Below are positions 1-7,963 of a DNA stretch of 64,000 nt, in pieces. Each line of letters begins with the position of its first letter. The stretch's first letter is position 1. The position numbers and the translations under genes were made by a program. Location of the stretch: positions 1 through 64,000 of the forward strand of contig NZ_SSNH01000004.1 in NCBI RefSeq assembly GCF_005877005.1, in the 5' to 3' direction. Origin of the DNA: Sinomonas susongensis (GTDB taxonomy: Bacteria; Actinomycetota; Actinomycetes; Actinomycetales; Micrococcaceae). Below the pieces are notes generated by a model. The model had not been told where the DNA came from and did not search any database. It worked only from the letters and a program-made list of their open reading frames with translations.

Positions 1-322
1 CGAAGGACCCGGAGGAGGGCCGGTGCAGGACGAGCTCGCCCAGGGCGCGCAGGATGAGGAAGACGAAGAAGCCGCAGATCGCGTAGGAGAGCACGAGGGA
101 GGGCCCGGCCGCGGCGAGGCGCCCGCCCGCGCCCAGGAACAGGCCGGTGCCGATCGCGCCGCCGATCGCGATCATCTGGATCTGGCGGGCCTTGAGCCCC
201 TTGTGGTAGCCGGCATCCTCGGCATGGATCACATGGTCCCTCGAATGCGCGTGGCCACGGTCTTCAAGACGGTCGGCGAGCTGCTGGTCGCCGTCCTGCG
301 GGACGGACTCGGTGGAGGACAT
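1..322 (-). CDS. Amino-acid permease (APC family), N-terminal fragment cut by window edge
   Basis: Only the first 107 codons lie in the window; the rest continues beyond base 1. The ATG is at 322-320. A hydrophilic N-terminus of about 45 residues is followed by [20 protein letters not shown], the first membrane helix and G-rich motif typical of amino-acid permeases of the AAT/APC superfamily (AnsP, GabP, AroP). A second hydrophobic stretch ([16 protein letters not shown]) and ALGEL follow. The gene is 35 bases downstream of aspartase and is the last visible gene of the fadR-asparaginase-aspartase operon, so an asparagine or aspartate uptake role (AnsP-like) is the best inference. The substrate cannot be read from this fragment. 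Confidence 0.85.
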   Translation of the reverse strand, partial: MSSTESVPQDGDQQLADRLEDRGHAHSRDHVIHAEDAGYHKGLKARQIQMIAIGGAIGTGLFLGAGGRLAAAGPSLVLSYAICGFFVFLILRALGELVLHRPSSGSF

Positions 323-357
323 CGGCGTCCTTTCGTTGGTGGGGTTGGAAGGGAAGG

Positions 358-1821
358 CTAGGCGCTGAGATTCGCGAGGCGCTCGGGGCGGAGGAGCTCC
401 TCCAGCCTCTCGGCGGTGAGGAGCCCGCGCTCGAGCACGAGTTCGGCGACGCCGCGCCCCGTGGCGAGGGCCTCCTGGGCGATCGCCGTCGCCGCCGCGT
501 AGCCGAGGTAGGGGTTGAGCGCGGTGACGAGGCCGATCGAGTGTTCGACGCTCGCCCGAAGCCGCTCTGCGTTCGCCGTGATGCCCCGAACGCAGCGCTC
601 GGTGAGGGTGTGGCAGGCGGCTTCGAGGTGCGAAATGCTCTTGTGGAGGCTGTGCACGATGATCGGCTCGAAGGCGTTGAGCTGGAGCTGTCCTGCCTCG
701 GCGGCCATGGTGATCGTGACGTCGTTTCCGATGACCTCGTAGGCCACTTGGCTGACCACCTCGGGGATGACCGGGTTGATCTTGCCGGGCATGATCGACG
801 AGCCGGACTGCACCGCGGGCAGGACGATCTCCGCGAGACCGGCGCGCGGCCCCGACGAGAGCAGGCGGAGGTCGTTGCAGATTTTCGAGAGCTTGACGGC
901 GACCCGCTTGAGAACGCCCGAGAGGTGCACGAACGCGCCCATGTCCTGGGTTGCCTCGATGAGGTCGACGGCGGTGACGAGCGGCAGGCCCGTGGCGTCG
1001 CCGAGGTGGCGGCAGGCCGCTTCCGCGTAGCCGGGAGGTGCGTTGAGCCCGGTGCCGATGGCGGTTGCGCCGAGGTTGATCTCGTGCACGAGCCGCGAGG
1101 CCTCGCGAAGTCGCTCGCGGTCCTCGCCGATCGTCACGGCATAGGTCCCGAACTCCTGGCCGAGAGTCATGGGCACGGCATCCTGAAGCTGGGTCCGGCC
1201 CATCTTGACCACAGTGCGGAATTCGGCTGCCTTCTGCGCGAACGCATCCTCGAGCGAGGTGAGCGCCGCGAGGAGGCCCTCGATGCCGTAGACCGTCGCC
1301 ACCCGCACCGCCGTCGGGTAGACGTCGTTGGTCGACTGGCTCAGGTTCACGTGGTCGTTCGGGTGCAGCCTCGCGTAGTGGCCCTTCGCCTCGCCGAGCA
1401 GCTCGAGCGCTCTGTTGGCGATGACCTCGTTCGCGTTCATGTTGGAGGAGGTGCCCGCACCGCCTTGGACGACGTCGACGACGAACTGATCCGCCAGCTC
1501 TCCGTCGAGGATCTCGAGGCACGCCTTCTCGATGGCGGCGCCGCGCTCCCCGTCGAGAAGCCCGAGTTCCTGGTTCGCCCTCGCAGCGGCGAGCTTGACC
1601 GCCGCCAGCCCTCGCACGAGATGCGGGTTGGTCGAGAGCGGCTGCCCCGTGATGGGGAAGTTCTCGACCGCGCGCAGCGTGTGGACGCCCCAGTAGGCGT
1701 CGACGGGGATCTCGCGATCGCCCAGGAGATCATGGTCGGTGCGCGTTGGACGCGTCGCGGCGAGCCCGGCGCGGGAGGCCGGGGGCGCGGCGTCGTCGAG
1801 GGGCGCGGCGGCACGGATCAT
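358..1821 (-). CDS. aspA: Aspartate ammonia-lyase (aspartase)
   Basis: Deaminates L-aspartate to fumarate and ammonia in the cytoplasm. The 487-residue product has the aspartase/fumarase superfamily signature [11 protein letters not shown] near residues 340-350, the upstream substrate-binding motifs [10 protein letters not shown] (120-129) and [14 protein letters not shown] (153-166), and the usual family length. The frame stays open to 1950, but the ATG at 1821 has an AAAGG ribosome site about 9 bases upstream and the extra N-terminal residues do not look like aspartase, so I chose 1821. It lies 73 bases after the asparaginase gene and 35 bases before the permease. Asparagine would be hydrolysed to aspartate and then to fumarate. 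Fumarase shares this fold, but the neighbours and the TSSNMN/STND form favour aspartase. Confidence 0.93.
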   Translation of the reverse strand: MIRAAAPLDDAAPPASRAGLAATRPTRTDHDLLGDREIPVDAYWGVHTLRAVENFPITGQPLSTNPHLVRGLAAVKLAAARANQELGLLDGERGAAIEKACLEILDGELADQFVVDVVQGGAGTSSNMNANEVIANRALELLGEAKGHYARLHPNDHVNLSQSTNDVYPTAVRVATVYGIEGLLAALTSLEDAFAQKAAEFRTVVKMGRTQLQDAVPMTLGQEFGTYAVTIGEDRERLREASRLVHEINLGATAIGTGLNAPPGYAEAACRHLGDATGLPLVTAVDLIEATQDMGAFVHLSGVLKRVAVKLSKICNDLRLLSSGPRAGLAEIVLPAVQSGSSIMPGKINPVIPEVVSQVAYEVIGNDVTITMAAEAGQLQLNAFEPIIVHSLHKSISHLEAACHTLTERCVRGITANAERLRASVEHSIGLVTALNPYLGYAAATAIAQEALATGRGVAELVLERGLLTAERLEELLRPERLANLSA

Positions 1822-1894
1822 GGGAAGGCCTTTCATGCGAGGACGCCCGGGGAGCTGGGGGAGGCTGAAGGATAAAGCGGCAGACGGGCAGGGT

Positions 1895-2956
1895 TCAGGC
1901 GGGGAATGCGTCGTCGAGGGCGGCGAAGATTCCCACCGGGCGGCCGCCACCGAGGACGGTTGCGGCGGCGAGCCCCGCGAGTGGTGCGTCGGGCGCGGCT
2001 TCGGGGATTCCGAGCGCGGCGAGCGCGCGCACGGCGATCGGCATGCGGGCGCGGTCGGCGCCGTCCGAGACCTTCACGGCGACTGCACGGCCATCAGGAA
2101 GCCCGACGAGCTGGATGCCCTCGAAGCCGTCCTTCGCGACGGCGCCCGGCAGGAGCCGCATGAGCGCGGTGACGTCCCGGCCTTCGCCTGCCACCATCCC
2201 GGGATGGGCCGTCATGGCGCGGGCGACGGCGGCTTCCGCGCTCAGGGCGCCATTCGCGCCGTCGTCTGTCGCGGCGGCCCGTGCGAGCCGCCCGTAGGCC
2301 CGCGCCATTGCCGCGAGGCTGAGGGCGGGAAGCGGCGTGCCGCAGCCGTCGGTGGTCCACGCCGCGGGCTCCTCGCCCGTCAGCTCGGCGATGGTGGCGG
2401 CGATGAGCTGCTGCAGCGGGTGATCTGGTTGGAGGTATCCGCTGACCGGCCAGCCGTTGATCGTGCAGACGGCGGCCATGGCGGCGTGCTTGCCGGAGCA
2501 GTTCTGGCAGAGGTGGTCGGCTGTCCCGCCATCGTGGAGCCATTGCTCGCGCTCGGGCACTCCGTACGGGAGGTCGACCGTGTTCTCGAGCGCCGAGATC
2601 CCGAGGCCGTGCAGCCTGAGGATGCGCAGTGCACCCTCCCGATGCGGCTGGGCGCCGCTGTGGCTCGCGGCGGCGAGCGCAAGGAGTTCGTCGGGGAGCC
2701 TGAGGCCCGCGCGCACGAGGGCCACCGCCTGGAGCGGCTTGAGCGCTGAGCGCGGATAGACCGGAGCGCTCGAGTCGCCCACTTCCCAGAGGAGGGTCCC
2801 GTCAGCGGCCGTTGCGGCCACGCTTCCGTAGTGGACGCCTTCGACGAGGTCGCCGCGGATCTGTACGGCGAGTGGGACGTGGGCGGGGAGGCCCGGAAGC
2901 ACGAGGGCGCGGCCTGCGGGGGAGACGTACGGGGAGTGATCAGGGGTGGAAGGCAT
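1895..2956 (-). CDS. L-asparaginase, thermolabile type II (Rhizobium etli AnsA family, Asparaginase_II)
   Basis: Hydrolyses L-asparagine to aspartate and ammonia. The 353-residue protein belongs to the Asparaginase_II family related to R. etli asparaginase, not to the E. coli AnsA/AnsB fold. Visible family motifs are YPRSALKPLQA (residues 67-77, containing the Ser and Lys of the catalytic Ser-Lys pair), SHSG (98-101), NCSGKHAAM (152-160) and TDGCGTPLPALSL (202 on). The cysteines C153 and C205 and lysine K156 match the metal-site residues known in the R. etli enzyme. It starts with ATG at 2956 and lies 52 bases after the FadR-type regulator, as the second gene of the operon. No signal peptide is visible, so it should act in the cytoplasm. 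Confidence 0.9.
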   Translation of the reverse strand: MPSTPDHSPYVSPAGRALVLPGLPAHVPLAVQIRGDLVEGVHYGSVAATAADGTLLWEVGDSSAPVYPRSALKPLQAVALVRAGLRLPDELLALAAASHSGAQPHREGALRILRLHGLGISALENTVDLPYGVPEREQWLHDGGTADHLCQNCSGKHAAMAAVCTINGWPVSGYLQPDHPLQQLIAATIAELTGEEPAAWTTDGCGTPLPALSLAAMARAYGRLARAAATDDGANGALSAEAAVARAMTAHPGMVAGEGRDVTALMRLLPGAVAKDGFEGIQLVGLPDGRAVAVKVSDGADRARMPIAVRALAALGIPEAAPDAPLAGLAAATVLGGGRPVGIFAALDDAFPA

Positions 2957-3008
2957 GGCTCTCTGAGGACGGCGCTAGGCGGATTGTGATCGGCGGTGTG
3001 GAGGACCG

Positions 3009-3743
3009 CTAGGGTCCGGGGGTTCCCAGGGACCCGAGCGCTTCATTGACTGCCGCGAGGTGCTCAGCCATGGCGGCGCTCGCGAGCTCGGCGGAGCCGG
3101 CCTCGAGCGCGGTGACGATCCGGCGGTGTTCGACGTCGGAGGCGCGCTGGCGGTCGGCGACGAGGTTGAGGGTTTCGGACTGGTTGGAGAGCGCCTCGCG
3201 CAGGTCGACGACGACGCTTTCGAAGACCTTGTTGCCGCTTGCCCGTGCGATGAGGCAGTGGAATGCCGCGTCGAGGGCGACCCACGCGGCTGGGTCGTCC
3301 TCGAGGACCATGTCGGCGACGATGCCCTTGAGGGTCGCGAGGTCCTCGTCGCTGCGGCGCAGGGCGGCGAGGCCGGCTGCAGGGACCTCGATGTGCGGGC
3401 GCGCCTCGGTGAGGTCCCGGGCGGAATAGCGGCCGAGCACGAGGTCGCCCGAGATGCGGCCCGAGACGACGAAGGTCCCCTTGCCGGTGTGGGTCTCCGT
3501 GAGTCCCAGCGCGGCGCAGGAGCGCAGCGCCTCCCGGACCACCGAGCGGCTGACGCCGTAGCGCGCCGCCAGAGCGGCCTCCGCAGGGAGCTTCGAGCCG
3601 ACCGGGAGGTCGCCTGCCTCGATGGCGCCTCGCAGTTCGGCGAGGACAGCCTCGGCCGCGCTCAGGCGGGGGAGCGGCCGCGACGGGGCGCCGGAGGGGA
3701 TTGCCTCCCGCTGTCTAGCTGTAGGGCTGTCAGACAGGTTCAC
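3009..3743 (-). CDS. FadR-family (GntR) transcriptional regulator of the asparagine/aspartate operon
   Basis: Has a winged-helix DNA-binding domain of the GntR type at about residues 27-97 (SKLPAEAALAARYGVSRSVV) followed by an FCD ligand-binding domain with the metal-binding pattern FHCLIA and histidines near VEHRRI. The frame can be opened at TTG 3779, but those bases form a TTGACA -35 box. With -10 CATAGT this promoter would start transcription right at the GTG at 3743, so I place the start there (244 residues, leaderless). A perfect palindrome CTGTCAGACAG sits inside codons 3-6 and is probably its own operator. It is first in the operon with asparaginase, aspartase and permease, so it probably senses asparagine, aspartate or fumarate (inference). 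Confidence 0.88.
   Translation of the reverse strand: MNLSDSPTARQREAIPSGAPSRPLPRLSAAEAVLAELRGAIEAGDLPVGSKLPAEAALAARYGVSRSVVREALRSCAALGLTETHTGKGTFVVSGRISGDLVLGRYSARDLTEARPHIEVPAAGLAALRRSDEDLATLKGIVADMVLEDDPAAWVALDAAFHCLIARASGNKVFESVVVDLREALSNQSETLNLVADRQRASDVEHRRIVTALEAGSAELASAAMAEHLAAVNEALGSLGTPGP
3727..3737. promoter_or_regulatory. Operator-like palindrome CTGTCAGACAG at the start of the FadR-type regulator
   Basis: Perfect 5-bp arms CTGTC/GACAG around one central base, 6-16 bases downstream of the predicted transcription start of the operon. FadR-family regulators commonly bind short G-T/A-C palindromes of this shape. Binding here would block the promoter or early elongation, giving autoregulation. 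The link to this regulator is inferred from position. Confidence 0.6.
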
Positions 3744-3779
3744 CCGACGACTATGGCACTCCTCACACAGCACTGTCAA
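3744..3779 (-). promoter_or_regulatory. Promoter of the fadR-asparaginase-aspartase-permease operon
   Basis: Reading the minus strand: TTGACA (3779-3774), an 18-base spacer, CATAGT (3755-3750), then six bases and the GTG start at 3743. The -35 box is a perfect consensus match and the -10 box matches four of six. The spacing predicts a leaderless mRNA. Confidence 0.65.
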
Positions 3780-3807
3780 CCGGCCACGGGACCCCTGGGC
3801 GTATGGC

Positions 3808-4467
3808 CTACCGCTCGAGCGGCGGGTACAGCTCGCCTACGGGTATCTCCGCCGCAAGACGGTTCTCCGGGCCGGGGAGGGGGCAGGCCCACGCCTCGTT
3901 GTAGGCGCAGGAGGGGTTGTACGCGAAGTTGAAGTCGAGCGTGTAGACCGCGACGCCGGTCGGATCGGTCCTGGCGCCGAGATAGGCCCCCTTGATCGTG
4001 TCGACGAGATACCTCCCGGCGCCATAGGTCCCGTCCGGCCGTCCGGCCGTGGCATCCCGGAACGGCACGAAGACGCCCCCGCCATACCCTGCATGCCGCC
4101 ACGCGGCGAGCCGGCCGAGCCCGGGCACGTCGAACGTTCCGATTCGCACGAATGGCACCACACCGTCCGTGCCCGTCCGCACGGGCCTCTCCTGGCCCGC
4201 GCCGTCCGCGAGGAGCGGGAGCTCGAAGCGGAAGCCGGCGTCGTAGGGGGCGGTGTGCAGCCCGCGGAAAGCTGTGCGGTCCGCGGGGACGACGGCGGAG
4301 GCGGGGTGGGTGCCGAAGAGCACGTCCCGCTCACGGCGCCACAGGTCGTGGCCCTCGCGGGGGCTTGCCGCCGCGCGGACCCGCTGATAGAGGTCGAACA
4401 CGCGGAGCCGCCAGTCGGCGACGTCGTGCGCGGGGATTGCGAGGCCGTCCTCGTCCTGCTCCAGCAT
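3808..4467 (-). CDS. DUF1684 family protein
   Basis: The 219-residue soluble protein carries the conserved C-terminal DUF1684 block: YGAGRYLVDTIKGAYLG, then LDFNFAYNPSCAYNEAWAC and PLPGPENRLAAEIPVGE at the end. The family is common in actinobacteria and its biochemical function is not established. No signal peptide or membrane segment is visible. It ends 64 bases upstream of the GTG of the FadR-type regulator on the same strand, but that regulator has its own strong promoter, so co-transcription is uncertain. A TAGTCT hexamer (4479-4474) lies exactly six bases before the ATG at 4467, suggesting a leaderless transcript divergent from the lipoprotein gene at 4509. Confidence 0.88.
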   Translation of the reverse strand: MLEQDEDGLAIPAHDVADWRLRVFDLYQRVRAAASPREGHDLWRRERDVLFGTHPASAVVPADRTAFRGLHTAPYDAGFRFELPLLADGAGQERPVRTGTDGVVPFVRIGTFDVPGLGRLAAWRHAGYGGGVFVPFRDATAGRPDGTYGAGRYLVDTIKGAYLGARTDPTGVAVYTLDFNFAYNPSCAYNEAWACPLPGPENRLAAEIPVGELYPPLER

Positions 4468-4473
4468 GGCGCC

Positions 4474-4502
4474 AGACTACCGCTGTCGCGGTTCGCTAGG
4501 GT
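4474..4502. promoter_or_regulatory. Back-to-back -10 elements of two leaderless genes
   Basis: On the minus strand TAGTCT (4479-4474) is followed by six bases and the ATG of the DUF1684 gene. On the plus strand TAGGGT (4497-4502) is followed by six bases and the ATG at 4509. No clear -35 box is seen for either. The pair fits two divergent, leaderless promoters 17 bases apart. Confidence 0.5.
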
Positions 4503-4508
4503 GTCGGT

Positions 4509-5351
4509 ATGGTCGTCGCCCGCCACGCTGTCCTCCCCGCTGGCACCGAAGCCAGCACGGAGGCCAGCGCCGCCACAAGCACCGCCGCCAGAACCCCCGC
4601 CAGCCCTCGAGCGCGTGTTTTGCTCAGCGCCGTCCTGTGCGCGCTGTTCCTTGCGGGGTGCGGCGCGAGTCAGAGCGGCCCCCAATGGACTCCTGTGGTT
4701 CCCGGGAGCGCCTCGGCGAGTGCTTCGCCAGCTCCCTCGGGCAGCACCTCGGCGGGCGCGACGTCGGCCCAGTGGAAGACCTTCACCGACCCTGGGAAGA
4801 CGATCAGCTTCGAGCTGCCCGCCCAGTGGATCGTGCAGTCGGCCCCGCTGGCCCCCGGCTCCGCCGCGGGTGCCGTGCACTACGACGTCAAGAAGGCCGA
4901 CGGGACGTTCGTCGCGGGCCTCCAGACGGGTCTGCCGGTGCCGACCCCGCAGCCGTGCGACGCTGGTCAGGCGAAGCCCTACACGGTGCTCAACAGCGTG
5001 CCGGTCAACCTGCCGTTCCAGGACGGTCCGACGGCCCTCACGCCGCGCTTCGTCTTCCGGGTGATCCAGGGCTACAAGTACTTCGGCTCTTTCGGACTCG
5101 TGGGGGTCACGACGTCGGCTCAGGACGGCAAGGCGTGCCGCCTGCTCAACATCGTCCCGGGCCCGACCGGCACCGGCGGCTACGCGTTCTCCGACGTCAC
5201 GGAACTCGCGCCGCTTGCCGCGAATGCGGAGGTTGCCCCGCTGCAGGCATTCGATAACCTTGCACAGGCGTCCGATTACGTCCGGGCGTCGGGAGACTTC
5301 GCCGATGCGCAGCGCATGATCATGTCGCTGAAGTTCACGAAGACCTCCTAG
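4509..5351 (+). CDS. Putative secreted lipoprotein, function unknown
   Basis: The 280-residue product has a lipoprotein signal: an arginine, a hydrophobic run (VLLSAVLCALFLAGC) and the lipobox LAGC with the acylated Cys at residue 51. About 35 Ala/Thr/Pro-rich residues precede the hydrophobic core, which is long for a signal peptide, so a later start is possible. However, a -10 box six bases upstream supports the ATG at 4509. After the lipobox comes a Ser/Ala/Pro/Gly linker and then a globular domain of about 190 residues starting WKTFTDPGKTISFELPAQW, with three cysteines in its middle. I do not recognise the domain. It would be anchored on the outer face of the membrane. Confidence 0.75.
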   Translation: MVVARHAVLPAGTEASTEASAATSTAARTPASPRARVLLSAVLCALFLAGCGASQSGPQWTPVVPGSASASASPAPSGSTSAGATSAQWKTFTDPGKTISFELPAQWIVQSAPLAPGSAAGAVHYDVKKADGTFVAGLQTGLPVPTPQPCDAGQAKPYTVLNSVPVNLPFQDGPTALTPRFVFRVIQGYKYFGSFGLVGVTTSAQDGKACRLLNIVPGPTGTGGYAFSDVTELAPLAANAEVAPLQAFDNLAQASDYVRASGDFADAQRMIMSLKFTKTS

Positions 5352-5381
5352 GCCTTTCGACTCCTAGCCGTCTGGAGCCCA

Positions 5382-6188
5382 ATGCTGCGTACTGTCAGCG
5401 CCCGTCTCTCGTTCACCACAGTGGCGCGGACGAAGGTCGCAATGGCCGTCGCCGTCGCACGGAACGCCGGGTACGCGTCCTTCGACGAGCGGCTCAGCGT
5501 GACCGCCGACGGCCAGCCGGTCCCCTGGCGCGAACTCGTCGACGGGCATGGCGGCCGCTTCCACGTCCTCGAGTTCGACTACCCGTCGGATGTCGACGTC
5601 GAGTACACCGCGAGCGTGCGGGGCCGGGCCGTTCCCGACGCGGTCGACGAGATGGACCTCATCCGCTACGTCCGGCCGAGCCGCTATGCGGAGAGCGACC
5701 GCCTGCTGCCCACCTCGTACGGGCAATTCGGGGGGATGGGCGGGTCCCAGCTCGCGGTCGCGGTCCGCAAGTGGGTGCACGAACAGCTCTCGTACGTTGC
5801 CGGTTCGTCCCGGGGGACCGACGGCGCGGTGGAGACCCTTCTGCACCGCCGTGGCGTGTGCAGGGACTATGCGCACCTCGCGATAGCGCTCCTGAGGGCC
5901 AAGGACGTTCCCGCGAGGCTCACGGCGGTCTACGCTCCCGGGTTGCGGCCCATGGACTTCCACGCCGTCGCGGAGGCCTACGTCGACGGGTCGTGGCACG
6001 TGATCGACCCGACTGGCCTCGCGCCGCGATCCGGCATGCTCCGGATCACGGCTGGACGCGACTCCTCCGACACGGCATTCCTCTCGACGGTCGGCGGAAG
6101 CCTCGTGCTGCGGAAGCTCGCTGTCGCAGCGGACTGCGACGAATCGCTCCCGGACGACGATCCGGAAGCGCTCGCCGTCATCGGCTAG
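5382..6188 (+). CDS. Transglutaminase-like domain protein (papain-like protease fold)
   Basis: The 268-residue cytoplasmic protein has an N-terminal beta-rich region (residues 1-95) of the kind found before bacterial transglutaminase-like domains. The core follows, with a complete catalytic triad: Cys160 in GVCRDYAHLA, His194 in PMDFHAVAEAY and Asp209 in HVIDPTG. This arrangement is characteristic of the transglutaminase-like superfamily, whose bacterial members are usually peptidases or of unknown substrate. No signal peptide or membrane helix is visible. It starts 30 bases after the lipoprotein gene on the same strand, so the two may be co-transcribed. It faces marR tail to tail. Confidence 0.88.
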   Translation: MLRTVSARLSFTTVARTKVAMAVAVARNAGYASFDERLSVTADGQPVPWRELVDGHGGRFHVLEFDYPSDVDVEYTASVRGRAVPDAVDEMDLIRYVRPSRYAESDRLLPTSYGQFGGMGGSQLAVAVRKWVHEQLSYVAGSSRGTDGAVETLLHRRGVCRDYAHLAIALLRAKDVPARLTAVYAPGLRPMDFHAVAEAYVDGSWHVIDPTGLAPRSGMLRITAGRDSSDTAFLSTVGGSLVLRKLAVAADCDESLPDDDPEALAVIG

Positions 6189-6236
6189 CGGCTCCTCCAT
6201 CGGCCGAGGAACGGACGCGGCGCAGGAACCCTCTGC

Positions 6237-6722
6237 TCAGAGCGGATGGTTCTCGACGACGTGCTCGCGGAGCTTGGCGGTGAGCCGCTTCAGTTCGGCG
6301 AGCTCTTCGGCGTCGAGCGCGCCGCCGAAGAGCCGGGCGATCTCGCGGACATGCTCGCGGCCGATGCGCCGCTGGGTCTCGCGCCCGGCCTCCGTCAGGG
6401 TGATGAGGATTCCCCGAGCATCGTCGGGCGCTGCCCGGCGCGTGACGAGGCCTTTGCGCTCCAGCCGCTCGACGAGCCGGCTGAGACTCGACTGCGCGAG
6501 CAGCACATGGTCGTTGAGCTCGTTGAGGCGCAGGCCGCTTTCCGGGCAGCCGCTGAGGGTGAAGAGGACGTCGTACTCCTTGATGCCGAGCCCGCGGAAT
6601 GCCGGGTCGGCCTGGAGACGCCGCATCACGGCGACCTGCGCCCGGAAGAGGGACTCCCACGCCTCGGCCGCGTCCCGCACTGATGGCGCGGGGCTCGTCG
6701 TGGCACTGGAGGGGGCGTTCAT
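6237..6722 (-). CDS. MarR-family transcriptional regulator
   Basis: 161-residue winged-helix protein. The DNA-binding region at about residues 40-115 shows the MarR pattern: LGIKEYDVLFTLSGCPESGLR, then LLAQSSLSRLVERLERKGLV (recognition helix) and RRAAPDDARGILITLTEAG (wing). The start ATG overlaps the stop of the upstream monooxygenase gene by four bases (6719-6722), so the two are translationally coupled and share the promoter near 7880-7908. MarR proteins usually repress their own operon and release DNA on binding phenolic or other small molecules. The near-perfect palindrome in that promoter is the likely target. Confidence 0.92.
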   Translation of the reverse strand: MNAPSSATTSPAPSVRDAAEAWESLFRAQVAVMRRLQADPAFRGLGIKEYDVLFTLSGCPESGLRLNELNDHVLLAQSSLSRLVERLERKGLVTRRAAPDDARGILITLTEAGRETQRRIGREHVREIARLFGGALDAEELAELKRLTAKLREHVVENHPL

Positions 6723-7852
6723 TTCGCTGCCTCCGCCTCCGCATGTGCCTCGGCGGGCGCCTGTGCCTCTGCCGGCTCGGGTGAGGCCTTGCGCTCGAGG
6801 AGCGCGGCGTGGGTCGGACCCTCGGGGACGTCGGCCGGACGCCCGGCCTCGAAGCCGGCCTTGAGCTCGGGGAGCACCTCCCCGAGGAGGTCGAGCTGGT
6901 CGAGCACCGTCTTCAGCGGAAGGCCCGCGTGGTCCACGAGGAACAGCTGCCGCTGGTAGTCCCCGAAGTAGTCGCGGAACGCGAGCGTCTTCTCGACGAA
7001 CTCCGCCGGGCTGCCGACGGTGAGCGGGGTCTGGGACGTGAAGTCCTCGAGGGAGGGGCCGTGGCCGTAGACCGGCGCGTTGTCGAAGTACGGCCGGAAC
7101 TCGCGTACGGCGTCCTGCGAGTTGCGGCGCATGAAGAACTGGCCGCCGAGACCGACGATGGCCTGATGGGCCTTGCCGTGGCCGTAGTGCTCGTAGCGCT
7201 CGCGATACAGGTTGATGAGGCGGATGTAGTGCTCCTTGGGCCAGAAGATGTTGTTGGCGAAGAAGCCGTCGCCGTAGTACGCGGCGAGCTCTGCGATCTG
7301 CGGCGTGCGGATGGAACCGTGCCAGACGAAGGGAGCGACGCCGTCGAGCGGGCGCGGGGTGGCGGTGAAGTTGTGGAGCGGCGTGCGGAACTTGCCCGAC
7401 CAGTCGACGACGTCCTCATCCCACAGGCGGCGGAGGAGCGCGTAGTTCTCGATCGTGAGTTCGAGCGCATCGTGCGGGTTCTTGCCGAACCAGGGGTACA
7501 CGGGGGCGGTGTTGCCGCGCCCCAGGACGAGGTCGGTCCTGCCGTCGACCAGATGCTGGAGCATCGCGAAGTCTTCCGCGATCTTGACGGGATCGTTGGT
7601 CGTGATGAGCGTCGTCGTCGTGGAGAGGATGAGCCGCTCAGTCTGCGCGCCGATGTAGCCGAGCAGCGTGGTGGGCGAGCTCGGGTAGAAGGGCGGGTTG
7701 TGGTGCTCCCCGGTCGCGAAGACGTCGAGTCCGACCTCCTCGGCGTGCCGGGCGATCTGGACGATGGCCTTGATCCGCTCGGCCTCCGTCGGCATGCGGC
7801 CATTCGTGGGGTCGAGCGTGACGTCGCCTACGCTGAAGATTCCGAACTGCAT
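6719..7852 (-). CDS. LLM-class flavin-dependent oxidoreductase (luciferase-like monooxygenase)
   Basis: Predicted FMNH2- or F420-using oxidoreductase of the bacterial luciferase-like fold. The 377-residue protein begins MQFGIFSVGDVTLDP and shows family hallmarks: VGLDVFATGEHHNPPF, RLILSTTTTLITTNDPVKIAEDFAMLQHLVDGR, LGRGNTAPVYPWFG and GSPAEFVEKTLAF near the C-terminus. The frame opens at ATG 7888, but a GAGAGG ribosome site five bases before the ATG at 7852 and the conserved MQFGIF start favour 7852. The last 35 residues are an Ala/Glu/Pro-rich tail that is probably disordered. It forms an operon with marR. The substrate cannot be read from the sequence. Confidence 0.9.
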   Translation of the reverse strand: MQFGIFSVGDVTLDPTNGRMPTEAERIKAIVQIARHAEEVGLDVFATGEHHNPPFYPSSPTTLLGYIGAQTERLILSTTTTLITTNDPVKIAEDFAMLQHLVDGRTDLVLGRGNTAPVYPWFGKNPHDALELTIENYALLRRLWDEDVVDWSGKFRTPLHNFTATPRPLDGVAPFVWHGSIRTPQIAELAAYYGDGFFANNIFWPKEHYIRLINLYRERYEHYGHGKAHQAIVGLGGQFFMRRNSQDAVREFRPYFDNAPVYGHGPSLEDFTSQTPLTVGSPAEFVEKTLAFRDYFGDYQRQLFLVDHAGLPLKTVLDQLDLLGEVLPELKAGFEAGRPADVPEGPTHAALLERKASPEPAEAQAPAEAHAEAEAAK

Positions 7853-7879
7853 GATGACCTCTCTCCTCGTGTCTTTCCC

Positions 7880-7908
7880 AGAGTACATGCATTTGCATCT
7901 ACTTTGAA
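7880..7908 (-). promoter_or_regulatory. Promoter of the monooxygenase-marR operon
   Basis: Minus strand: TTCAAA (7908-7903), a 17-base spacer, TACTCT (7885-7880). This places the start of transcription about 20-25 bases before the ATG at 7852, leaving room for the GAGAGG ribosome site. Matches to consensus are moderate. Confidence 0.5.
7882..7903. promoter_or_regulatory. MarR-type operator, 22-bp palindrome
   Basis: The plus strand reads AGTACATGCA at 7882-7891 and TGCATCTACT at 7894-7903 with TT between. The arms are inverted repeats with only the fifth base of each arm not pairing and a TT centre. It fills the -35/-10 spacer of the operon promoter, an ideal place for repression by the MarR protein encoded downstream. 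Confidence 0.7.
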
Positions 7909-7963
7909 CCGAGGAGTGCTGCCGATTGTTTCCCGGGGGCGGCCCTGGCTGCCGGCCGGGGCG

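Noticed and set aside
541-1875. Long open frame on the plus strand opposite aspA
   Set aside because: The translation is rich in Arg, Asp, Val and His with no family motif. It is the usual antisense frame of a high-G+C gene, and aspA is clear on the other strand. The same applies to long antisense frames opposite serA (22762-24522), ilvD (17137-19074), ilvB (19194-21641) and smc (59964-61964).
1822-1950. N-terminal extension of aspartase from an upstream start
   Set aside because: The added residues run into the asparaginase gene, are Pro/Ser-rich and unlike aspartase. The ATG at 1821 has a ribosome site.
3744-3779. N-terminal extension of the FadR-type regulator from TTG 3779
   Set aside because: These bases form a consensus promoter leading to a leaderless GTG at 3743; the extra residues are not FadR-like.
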